From Pinguiococcus pyrenoidosus (taxonomy: Eukaryota; Sar; Pinguiophyceae; Pinguiochrysidales; Pinguiochrysidaceae), in assembly GCA_019677205.1 (NCBI GenBank), contig JAAMXY010001416.1, positions 1 to 13,759 on the forward strand: DNA of 13,759 nucleotides. The letters run 5' to 3'. Position 1 is the first letter of the stretch. Every line of letters begins with the position of its first letter. Shown piece after piece: positions 1 through 8,659 of the stretch. The position numbers and the translations under genes are program-made. The notes beneath the pieces are model-generated. The model was not told the DNA's origin. It made no database searches and worked only from the letters and a program-made list of their open reading frames with translations.

Positions 1-3000
1 CGGACCTCAGCGTCTTGTCGATGCGCAGGCCTTCCACGGCGCATCGGAAGCTACCGCAGGCCTTGCTCTTGGGAATCAGCTTCGCTTTGACAAGATCCGA
101 CAGGAGGTGGGTCTGAAGAATGGTCGTGCCCTCGTTGGTGGCGTGCAGACGGCTTCGGATGCGCTGGAGGCTAGCGCCGGACTGGGCGCGTGTCCCTGAG
201 CCGTCGAGGCGCACGAACTCCACACGTCCCATGCCTTTCAAGAGCTCTCCCGCGATTCCCTGGATAGCATAGAACTCGAGCTCGGCGGCGATACCGAGCT
301 CGTTCTTGATGACGACCGGATCCCTTCCGGTAAGGACATCATCCCCCCTTGAATACGTGATGAAATGCTGCGTCTCCGAGAGGGCCTTCAAGAAGGAGCT
401 GGTCACGTTCACCTGCAGCACTTCCTCCGAGTGCATGGATATCGAGTTGGAGCGGACGTACTGCTGAAACTTCAAGAGCGCATGATACGGCTCGATCACC
501 GGCTCCCACGCGCCAACCTTGGCTTGCCAAAAGTCGACGGCAAAGCTGGCGTCAAAGTTGCCGTGCAATGCGCCAACGGCGCCTTTGACTTCGCCCCATC
601 CCCTATCGGACTTTATCTGCAGCAGCGGAAGGTCGTTGCCTCCGAAGTCATTGATGAGCACGAGGTGGAAGCTGCGCATGTCCAAGGACGCGGTGAGAAC
701 CATCGCCTGCTCCGGTGTCTCGATCCGATGCTCCTCCTCCGGGGAGAGCTCATCGTCTTTGCCCAGCTCCCTCGCAAGAATCGTGACCGAATCGACTTCG
801 ACGGGCGCGCCAGTCACCAGATTGAAGGACGCGTTCGAGTCTACGCCAGAGATCATGCTTGAAGTGTCGTCGAACCCGACAGACGAGGTATGTGCGGCGG
901 CTTTGCTCTTGTGCACGGCAACGTCCGTGCGCAGACGCTCGACAGCGGCTGCCTCGCTCACGCCAGCAAGGATGCTGCTGAGAAGCACGACGTCGGTGTA
1001 GGACACGCGAGCTTGGGCGCCACCCATGCTCGTGGTGAGCAGGGTGTTGTACAGCTTGCCGTCTTCGGCTTCTAGCCTCAGGTGGAAGTCGACCGCCATT
1101 GGCTGCAGGATGCGGTTCACCTCAGTAGGCTGGCGACTGGACTGCCTCACACGAAGCTTGTCAATCGCTGCGTCCTCTCCTCCCTTCCCTCCTGAGGTAC
1201 TCTGCCGACCGTGCATGCGCTCGTTGAAAAGCCTGAGGCGATCAATGCTCACGTGAAGGTCATCACGTTTCTTGTTCCCATTGACCTCAGCGCGGTACAC
1301 AGCGTCCATTGTGCATTGCGCAACGATTGCCAAGGAATTGGGCTTGCTCGCGTCTTCCACGAGGATCAGCCGCGGCTGATTCAGGTCGCAGCGTACCGTC
1401 AACGTCCTGCCCTCCTCGTCTGTGCTAGGGCCGGCAGGCGCGTCTGCGGACGCTAGCCTTCGACCGACCGAGGGGCCACCGCCCTCGCCACCATAAGTCC
1501 TAGGTGGCAAGTCGCGACTGCCATCGCCGCCTTCGAGGGAGGTCCCTTCGGCCCCGTTCAGGACGAAGAGAGCGGCGTCCTTCAGATCCAAGGCGGTTTC
1601 CAGCGTGCGCAGAAGCACGGGAACAATGACGCAGCAGGTGAACTGATCCAAGGCCAGTTCCACGTTTGTCTCGTCTCTCTTCTGCGAAAGGAAGACCCTC
1701 AGCAGCGGGGCATTGATGCCGTCGAAAGCGGAGCTCACGTTCATGCCGCCTTCCTCCTCCGCAGGAGCTGGCGGGACGAGAGGATACGTCACGTTTGCCG
1801 CAGTGACATCATCCGGCTTCTCAAGAGGACTTGCACTTGAGGGGCCGAGGATCTGTTTGTGCACGTAGTTGAATGCCGAGGGGCGCGCATCGTACGCCTT
1901 GAAGGTCCTGAGAACGACCTCAAGCTGCATGTCATCTTTGTCCGCCTTCTTGGGACTATCGGGCGAGCGGGCCTCCTTTGCGTACTTCACGGACAGCCCA
2001 GCAATCTCCGAAGAGAGCACCGGGGACAGCGGCATGCTGTCCAGGAGGGAGAAGCTGACACTGTCCAAGGTCGCCACCACCTTGATTGATGTCTGATCAA
2101 TGCCGCCCTCGCCGGCCGACGACGCAGCACTTCCGGAGGATGAGGCAGCAGCTCTCGGTGTGCCCTGCGCTCGCGAGGGATCCGCCCTCGGGCCCACCGG
2201 CCGCGGTGCGCGTTGCTGGCCGCTCTGGATAGCCTCCATGAAAGGCCGAAGTTTGCGGATCGACGAGGCGGCACACGCCAGCTTCAGAACTTGGAATTTC
2301 GTCTCCAAGTCGATCGCGTACCCTTCGTACTCCGGGGACTCGTGGCTCTTGAACCGCATCATGTCCAAGGCGAAGAGCACGTCGGACCGTCCCTCCACGT
2401 CACTTTGAGCCTGGCTCCCTTCCGTGATGGACTCGATCAGGTACTGGAGCTGGCCAGCCTGGCCCTCCTGCGGCCGCTCACTTAGCGCGTGATCCTCCAG
2501 CTGCGTCCCTTCAAACGTGACGCTCAGATAGGTGTCAAACGGACGGTCGGAAACGGACACAACCAGGTCCTTCATCTGCAGCGTGAAGAGCACTGGCGGG
2601 GACCTCGCTGGGACGTCTTCCGCCCGGGCCTTGCTGTCGAGCGCATACGCAGAGAACACAGGAAGCTGATCATCCGGCAGAAGCTGCACGACCAAGCCGC
2701 GAATGGTGACCTTCAGCAGCATGTTGACAGCCGTTGCGTCCTGCGCTTCGCCGTCGTCCTGGCTTTGCTCAGGACGATCTTCTTCCTGGTCGTAGGAGTC
2801 CGGATTCCCGATGATTGCAGACACCAATTCCTTGTCGTCCTTCGCACCGTCTTGCAGGCGACGCGGAAGACCATCATCATCTGGGCGGCGTGGAAGGTCA
2901 TCTTCTGTCCTCAGCGCCGTAGCAGCTTCCGTATCAGCAGAGGAAGTCGCGTAATCCAGGGCGCTGAGAAACTTCCGCAGCGTTTGTGGCTTGACATCTG

Positions 3001-5821
3001 CGCGCAGAGGAGCGCATTCGATTGTCACGCCGAGGCTCGGGCCTTTCTCGTTCGGCCTCGCGACCTTCAGCGACAGCGCAATGTCAAACGGATGCACGAT
3101 GGTGTCGGAGGAGTCTACGGGGGCGCCGCTGGCCGCGACGGCCTGCTGGACGTCCTCCGCCGAGGCGCTGAGCAGCACCTGCTGCCGCTCCATGGACACT
3201 TGCAAGTCCACCTTGCCCGCATGGATCCGTCCGTGGCACCTGATCAGACCAGCATCAAACAGGAGCAGTCCCTCTCGCGACTGGGTGGGCACAAAGATCT
3301 TGGGGGCCGGAGCGTTGACATCCAGCGTGAACGAGGTCGACTCGTCGCGGATCGCCTTCCCCGCAACCTCTTGCGCAAGCTTCGCTTGCGTCGACGCTTG
3401 CCGCTGGATCGCCTCGATATCAGCACTCGACAAGCGGAAGTTCTCGATCAGATGGTCCACGCACGCCTTGTCGAAGCCGATCTGGAATGCCTTGCACTTC
3501 GTCGTCAAGACCATGCCCTTCTGTGAGCGAGAGAAGTAGGCCTCGAAGCACTGCGGACCGACTCCCTCTCCCTGGCATTTCAGGATCTCGTCCAGCGCAG
3601 CCTTCGGCGTGGTCACATGAAGCGGGGCGCGTTGATGGCGTGCTTCCACATTCCCCAGTCTCGTGAAGGAGCTCATTGGGACACTTCTGCTCGCCACCGT
3701 ATTGCTTGCGTCCTTCACGACCTGCACGAGCGCAGCGAATCTCCGCTGCCGCCCGGACATTCCGTTTGCGATGAAGAAGTCGTCCACGCCGACGCTCACA
3801 CCGAGATCGCCGGAGTTCCTCATGGACATGGCAGAGGACAGTCCGGCTCCCAAGCGCACCAAAGGCTCGTGGGAATGGCTCGTGATCTACAGCGAGAACA
3901 AAGGCGCGTCAGAACGAACTTGGGGACGGATCCTGGGCTTTGAGCGAAGCGAGGCAAACCTGCAAAGTCACGTAGGCAGACAGCGTCGCGACGATGTTGA
4001 GCGCATTCGGGTCCGCGGCCTTGGCGCTCGCTGATGATTCCATGCTCCGCTCGAGCTCCTCTAGGCTGATGTCTTCTTCGGACGCGGAGGAAGCTCTTTC
4101 CATGCGAGACTTCTTCTTCTTCTTCTTACTGCCGCCGAACAGGCCCCCGAAGAAGCCCTTCTTGCCTTCATCCGCCCTGCTCATCTCCGCGTCGTCCGCA
4201 TCTGCTGTCAGGAGGATCTGCTCTTCCGCAAGTCTTCGAAAGAGAATGACGGTCGGGATCGGCAGCATGGCATCCATGCTCACAAGCCTCCTGCGCTTCG
4301 CGGCCACTTGCTCCGGTAGCGGCTCGTCCGAGCTCCGGCTGGTCTCCGAGTGTGCCCGCACTTCGGTGTACAGCTTCACGTACTCCTTCCGCATCGTCAG
4401 GTTCCGCACCAGCTCGTCCCAAGTGACCCCATCCTTCCTCGTGACACATCGGTAGGCGAACTTCCACCAGCCCCGTGGATCCTCCGTGGGGCGCTGCCTC
4501 GGTCGGTAGGCAAGGGTGTTGTAGTAGAAGATGATTCGAGCAATGTCGGAGTTGAGAAGCTGCAACGCGCGGAACTGCCGGCCCGAGAAGTGCAGGTTCA
4601 GCTGCTTTGTCCGGAATTCCCCCGTGAGATTCGCGCTGGACGCCTGCTGCTCCGATCGCGGGCGTCGCTTCTCAGCTGGTGCCGCCCGGCTGAAGAAGAG
4701 ATCGGCAGAGAACGGCAGGAGGACATGCGAGCGCAGCTCAGCCGTCGGGCCGATGATGAGCCCGCCCTCGTCGACTTCTCTGCCGCGCCCGGCAGCCGCG
4801 CCGGACCTGGTCGCTACGGGGCTTGTGCTGGCGCCTCCGAGGGCGTCCGGGACGGACGACAAAGCATCTCCATCCAGGATCCGCTTCTGCAGCTGCTCTT
4901 CGATCCGAGTCGGCTGCAGGTGAGCAAGCGAACGGCCCTCCGTGTCGCAGTAGACGCTCAAGCTGGACAGGCGGATCCGCTGCTGCACCGCCTCGCCCTC
5001 GTTGCGCTGGACAAAGCTCTCTTCAAAGCTGCGATCGGCAGGGTGCACGACAAAGGAGCCCAAGGTCGCCCCAAGAGCCAAGACGTTTCCGTCCTCGAGC
5101 ACGTCCTTGTTCTCGTAGCGAATGTGCACATCGGTCACAGAGACCTGCACGTAAAGAAGAAATCAGCACGTCACATCGCTGCTCCTCCATCAGGTTGGGG
5201 AGACGGGGGGGGAAGGAACCCCAGCGCCCTTCTCACCCTTCTTCAAGAATGGCCCTGCTGATGTCCAGAGGACGGCAGCTTTGTCCACGTCTCCACAAAC
5301 AGCACAGCCGCAACCATACAATCACATACAAACACTCCATCGACTTGGACAACAAGCGAAGACTGCTTGGCCTGGCAACGTACCTGCAAGTTGTCAAGGA
5401 TGGTGCGCTTCAAGTTGTCAAACATGCCAGCCCTGGCCGGCCCATCATTCTCCGCCTGTGCCGTCTTAATGGCGTTCTCAATCTGCGACTGACGCAGCTG
5501 CAAAAGCTGGTCGCGCAGCTCCGTCTCTGTGGCCGAGCGGATGTCCAGTGGCTCCACATAGAGATACACGCCACTGACGTCCACTTTGACGCTTCGCCAG
5601 GACAGAGACGCCCAAGGAATGCTCAGCTTTAGCTCGCGGACCCTTCCGAAGCGGATCCGAAGCGGAACGGACAGATCTTTCAGCGCTTCGGGCTTAAACT
5701 TTAAGTCTCTCAGCTCCAAATCGCCGCGCCACACGGACACTGCGAGGTTCTCCTCGCTGAAGCCGTCCAAGTAGTCGCCCAACACATCACTCAGTGTGGA
5801 CGCCAGCAGCTTGCGCGCCAT
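1..5821 (-). CDS. VPS13: VPS13-family bridge-like lipid transfer protein, N-terminal half (three exons, runs off left edge)
   Basis: Exons are 5821-5384, 5144-3960 and 3886-1, giving about 1,836 residues; family members are usually 3,000 or more, so the rest lies to the left. The ATG at 5821 opens a chorein_N domain (MARKLLASTLSDVLGDYLDG, then a VWRGDLELRDLKF segment). Exons 1 and 2 join as NLQ|VSVTDVHIRYEN, the conserved VPS13 segment. A lysine-rich stretch after GGLFGGS (residues about 480-500) is typical of the loop in this region. Exon 3 contains LDVNAPKIFVP, a conserved VPS13 block. Near the left edge DPVVIKNELGIAAELEF looks like the start of the VAB/SHR-BD region. Known family role: a hydrophobic groove carries phospholipids in bulk between membranes at organelle contact sites. 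The 3.9-kb third exon appears open throughout when translated by eye. The assignment is firm; which paralogue (A-D) is not resolvable. Confidence 0.93.
3887..3959 (-). other. VPS13 intron 2 (73 bp, phase 0)
   Basis: The donor is TTGCAG|GTTTGC, a weak donor with T at +3 and +4, and the acceptor is CGCTGTAG|ATCACG. Without splicing the frame ends at a stop near 3909. With it, the frame continues as ITSHSHEPLVRLGAG and stays VPS13-like to the left edge. The preceding exon again ends in codons for Leu-Gln, as at intron 1. Confidence 0.8.
5145..5383 (-). other. VPS13 intron 1 (239 bp, phase 0)
   Basis: On the minus strand the donor is TTGCAG|GTACGT and the acceptor GTGCAG|GTCTCT. Removing it joins two halves of the conserved NLQVSVTDVHIRYEN block in frame. 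The 7-mer TGCAGGT lies at both splice junctions, exactly 239 bp apart (plus-strand ACCTGCA at 5143-5149 and 5382-5388). A C-rich tract, read as a G run on the plus strand near 5205, lies inside. Confidence 0.88.
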
Positions 5822-5981
5822 CAGGGCCTTGAATTCGCCTGATGGCCCAAAACCGCAAAGCTGCGCCGAAGCCTTCGGTAGCTCGAGACGTCCGCGGATC
5901 TTTCAGTGTCAGGAGATTTCGAATATCTGATTTAAATATTTTTACATTTTTTCCTTTTGAGTATTCAACATAAAATAATAT

Positions 5982-5994
5982 GAAGATTCTTGAA
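5982..5994. promoter_or_regulatory. Heat-shock-type element, three inverted units
   Basis: The sequence GAAGATTCTTGAA reads GAA-nn-TTC-nn-GAA, the spacing and orientation bound by a trimer of heat-shock factor. It sits in the AT-rich island, about 160 bp from the VPS13 start and 268 bp from the Ku70 start. The match is exact for the core bases, but function is inferred. Confidence 0.4.
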
Positions 5995-6133
5995 TAATTT
6001 ATATTTTGCTTCAGATCAAAATTGAGGTGAATCGGAGCCGTCGACGGCAGAATACGCCCGCAGGTATCCTCATCATCCTACACAAAGTTTCGATCCTGAG
6101 CATATCGTTTGCAGACGTTGTTCGGAACCGAAG

Positions 6134-6146
6134 TTTCCCGCCAAAA
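6134..6146. promoter_or_regulatory. E2F-like element upstream of Ku70
   Basis: TTTCCCGCCAAAA matches the E2F/DP consensus TTTSSCGC, with an overlapping GGCGGGAAA-type reading on the opposite strand. It ends 115 bp before the Ku70 ATG. The 13-mer TTCCCGCCAAAAC at 6135-6147 recurs exactly at 12289-12301, just before the formin start. Binding is inferred from the motif only. Confidence 0.45.
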
Positions 6147-6261
6147 CCGCAGCAAATCTGAGAGATCTTCGGCTTTGCAGTGAACAAACGGTGAAACATC
6201 CGTGAAAAAAACCGGCGGAAGAACAGTTTTGAACGTCTTTCAGTCACACCTTTTGAAGGCC

Positions 6262-8561
6262 ATGCCGATCTGGGCAGAGGAGGAGGACGACTTTGGCGCG
6301 GATGAGGGCGCGGTGACCAGGGCGCCGCTTTCGGATGAACATGTGGTGTTTCTGGTGGATTTCCGGGAGGAAATGGGCGATTTACTCGCGAAGGTCTTCG
6401 AAACTCTGGTCGTTTTCCTCAAGACCAAGGTGCTGAGATCCAGTCGAGATCGTGTGGCGCTCGTGAGCTTCGGAGGCGCGCCGCCCAGGCAGATTCTGCC
6501 GCTGGAAGTGCCGTCAGCTGACGCCATCCGGACGGCGAAGGCGCTTCTGGAGGCCAATGGCGAACCGCAGAGACGCAGTCGCGACGCCAATCTCTTCCAG
6601 GCGCTGAACTTCACGCTGGAGAGGCTGCGAGAGACTTCGGGTGTCCGACCCACCGATCAGCAGCGCATCTGGATCTTCACCGCCGACGATGCGCCCGAGA
6701 CAGACGGAAACGAGGTCCGGCGCTGCCTGGAGTTGGCCAAGGACATGGCGGAGCTGAGCGTGACCTTGGAGTTGTGGCCGTTGACCAGTGCCTTGCGCTC
6801 GGCGCCGTTTGACGTCTCCAAGTTCTACGGCAAGCTGCTGAGTGCCGAGGACGAGGACCTGGAAGTGGGGGTGGAAGAGCCGGAGGATCGCGTCGAGAGG
6901 CTGCTGGAGACCCAGCGGGTCATGGCCAGTCAGGAGACGGCTTCGCTGAAGGCGCTGCTGCGAGAGACGCGAAGGAGGATCGTGAGGAAAAGGCGCTTGG
7001 TCACGATGCTCTTCTTCCTCGGCAGTCCTTCCCTCGCCGCGGAGCTGCATCGGCAAAGTGAGAAAGGTATCTACTGCCTGCTCGCTTGCTTGCTGGCTTG
7101 CTTGCTTGCTTCACTTGATTGCTCTTTTCTTTATTTTTGTTGGCTATCCCAACGCATAGCGTGTGAGGCAGACGTCTGACGTCGGATTGCCGAGTAGGTG
7201 TTCCTCTCGGGCGGCTCAGGAGGCGTCTTCAGGTGCCGGCAAAGGACGAGCTGTGCATCACCGTGTCGCTGTACAACGTTGTGACTGTCATGAAGAAGCA
7301 ACCCACTGTGGAGCTGGACGCGCGGGACAACACCGAAGTGCAGACGTCCGTGAAGTTCCTGTGCAAGGACACGGGCAAGATCCTGGAAAAGGACGAGTGG
7401 AAGACCTATGCCGAAATCGGCGGCGAGAAAGTGTACTTGACGAAGGACGACGTAACCAAGATGCGCTTGGGACCGCATCCGTCGGTCGCGTCCAGCTCAG
7501 AGAAAGGCCCGGCCGCCGAGGCCGAGGGAGCCGAGCCGCACCTCAGGCTACTGGGCTTCATGGCAAAGCAAGAGCTCGTTCTGCAAAGACCGGTGAGCCG
7601 CTTTCCTCCCTTTGGGAGATGCGTGGAGGTGGTCTTGCTCTGCTCATTCCTTCGGCATTCGCGCAGATCCGATCGAGTTGGTGGGTGACGCCGGAGGATT
7701 CGAAGATCCACGGCTCGAGCCCAGTCTTCATCGCGCTCCACAGCGCCATGCTCAAGGCCGAGAGGGTGGCTGTGGTGGCGTACCGAAGGACGAGGACCAG
7801 CGACGTGAAGCTCGCCCTCCTGATTCCACAGGCAGAGGGAGACACGGATGCCGGATGCTCAGCGACGACGCGCGGGGGACACCAAGAAGGATCGCACACG
7901 ATTCAGACCGCTCCCGGCTTCCACATGACCCCGCTTCCCTTCATGGATGATGTGCGGCGCACGCCACTGAACAACGCCATCCTTTTTGCCCCCGAGGAGG
8001 TGGGCATGAGCGCCATCGCCCAGCCACCCTCCGCAGCTGGTGGAAATGTGGACAAGCTAGATCCGCTCACGTCCGCCGCAGCGGACTTCCTCTCGGCGAC
8101 CCAGCTACGGGGCTTCTCCTTTGAGGTACAGAGCTTCTGGCACAGCTTCCGCACGGGACCTCCCCAGCTAATTCAACACGCCCCCCCAACACACACCCTT
8201 CATTTCTTTCGCACGCCAGGACTACGCCAACCCCGTGCTTCAGAAGCACTATTCCATTCTGCAGGAAATCGCCCTCGCGGAAGACGCAGATGACGAAGCC
8301 TGGAAGAAGGAGGACGACAAGTGCCAGCCGCAGCCTGGCGTTTTTGACCGCTCCGAAGTTCAGTCGTCCCTGGCGCAGTTCATGCAGCTTGTGAGGGACA
8401 TAGGAGCCGCGGAGGCAGAGAGGGTGAAGCCTGAGGCGGGAGGAGAAGACGGGGAGCCAGACGAGAAAAGCAAGCATAGCAAGAAGAAGAGGAAAGCGTC
8501 CTCGCCTTCGCCCAGAAGCAAGAAGAGCTCCCGGCGGAAAGTGAAAAAGGAAGAGGACTAG
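6262..8561 (+). CDS. XRCC6: Ku70 (XRCC6-type) DNA-end-binding subunit of the Ku heterodimer, four exons
   Basis: Model: exons 6262-6999, 7233-7592, 7667-8125 and 8220-8561, about 632 residues (human Ku70 is 609). Ku70 with Ku80 forms a ring on broken DNA ends and starts non-homologous end joining in the nucleus. The vWA-like domain starts near residue 26 (DEHVVFLVDF), and DVSKFYGKLLSAEDEDLE parallels Ku70 rather than Ku80. The beta-barrel contains CITVSLYN, LRLLGF, a TPEDSKIHGSSPVF segment and IQTAPGFHMTPLPFMDD. The C-terminal arm starts with YANPVLQKHYSILQEIAL. The last ~40 residues are Lys/Arg/Ser-rich, NLS-like, with no SAP domain. ATG 6262 is chosen because the frame extends upstream only to a GTG. 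The first splice junction is uncertain (see the intron 1 entry); the other two are well supported. Confidence 0.93.
7000..7232 (+). other. Ku70 intron 1 (boundaries uncertain)
   Basis: An intron is needed here because the frame changes and a stop follows. Model A (listed) uses donor TTG|GTCACG and acceptor CTTCAG|GTGCC, phase 0, giving RRRIVRKRRL|VPAKDELCITVSLYN. This fits animal and plant Ku70 (recalled sequences) almost without gaps, but the donor is poor. Model B uses GTGAGA at 7058 or GTATCT at 7067 with acceptor GAGTAG at 7196-7197, phase 1; it adds roughly 30 residues and ends in GRLRRRLQVPAKD. Model C uses GTGAGG at 6982 with the 7232 acceptor and loses six residues. All versions share the T-rich stretch 7080-7140 as intron. 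Confidence 0.55.
7081..7112 (+). repeat. Imperfect CTTG/GCTT tetranucleotide tract in Ku70 intron 1
   Basis: The stretch reads as tandem GCTT units with one GCTGG interruption, followed by a T-rich run to about 7140. It falls inside the intron in every splice model considered. Translated, it would give a false LLACLLACLL hydrophobic segment. Confidence 0.75.
7593..7666 (+). other. Ku70 intron 2 (74 bp, phase 0)
   Basis: The donor is AGACCG|GTGAGC and the acceptor TTCGCGCAG|ATCCG. Splicing joins LQRP to IRSSWWVTPEDSKIHGSS, matching the Ku70 block around LRPSLFVYPEESLVIGSS in the animal protein. Confidence 0.88.
8126..8219 (+). other. Ku70 intron 3 (94 bp, phase 0)
   Basis: The donor is TTTGAG|GTACAG and the acceptor CACGCCAG|GACTAC. 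Splicing joins GFSFE to DYANPVLQKHYSILQ, the conserved start of the Ku70 C-terminal arm. A branch-point-like CTAAT occurs at 8168-8172, followed by a C-rich tract. Confidence 0.9.
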
Positions 8562-8659
8562 CCAGGACAAGTAAACAACTGGCTCCTCGGCAGGATTGAC
8601 TCTATGGTTTCCGATGTCGCTTGCGGGTGCTCAGGCACCGATCAAGATTCTAAGGCAGC
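8562..8659. other. Convergent 3' intergenic spacer (Ku70 / glycosyltransferase)
   Basis: Only 98 bp separates the Ku70 TAG from the glycosyltransferase TGA, so both 3' ends must fit here or the transcripts overlap. No AATAAA hexamer is seen on either strand. A short hairpin, GGTGC-TCAG-GCACC, lies at 8626-8639. Confidence 0.7.

Larger units (their letters stand above)
5822..6261. promoter_or_regulatory. Divergent VPS13/Ku70 intergenic promoter region
   Basis: This 440-bp stretch separates the VPS13 ATG (minus) from the Ku70 ATG (plus) and must hold both promoters unless untranslated exons extend elsewhere. A GC-moderate flank beside VPS13 is followed by a strongly AT-rich island at about 5925-6020, then moderate sequence up to Ku70. 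Candidate sites are a heat-shock-type element at 5982-5994, an E2F-like element at 6134-6146, and an 11-mer CCAAAACCGCA present at 5847-5857 and again at 6141-6151. No credible coding sequence is present: the one reading frame reaching into Ku70 from 6202 begins with GTG, not ATG. Confidence 0.7.

Noticed and set aside
2489-3526. 345-codon plus-strand frame, and many other plus-strand frames within 1-5800
   Set aside because: They are shadows of the VPS13 coding strand, which gives recognisable conserved blocks throughout.
7067-7179. Apparent membrane segment (LLACLLACLL...) at the end of the first Ku70 frame
   Set aside because: It is the translation of a CTTG repeat inside an intron; Ku70 has no membrane segment.
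6262-8561. Ku80 (XRCC5) identity
   Set aside because: DVSKFYGKLLSAEDEDLE, the LRLLGF block and the PVLQKHY arm fit Ku70 better; no Ku80 C-terminal PK-binding region is present.
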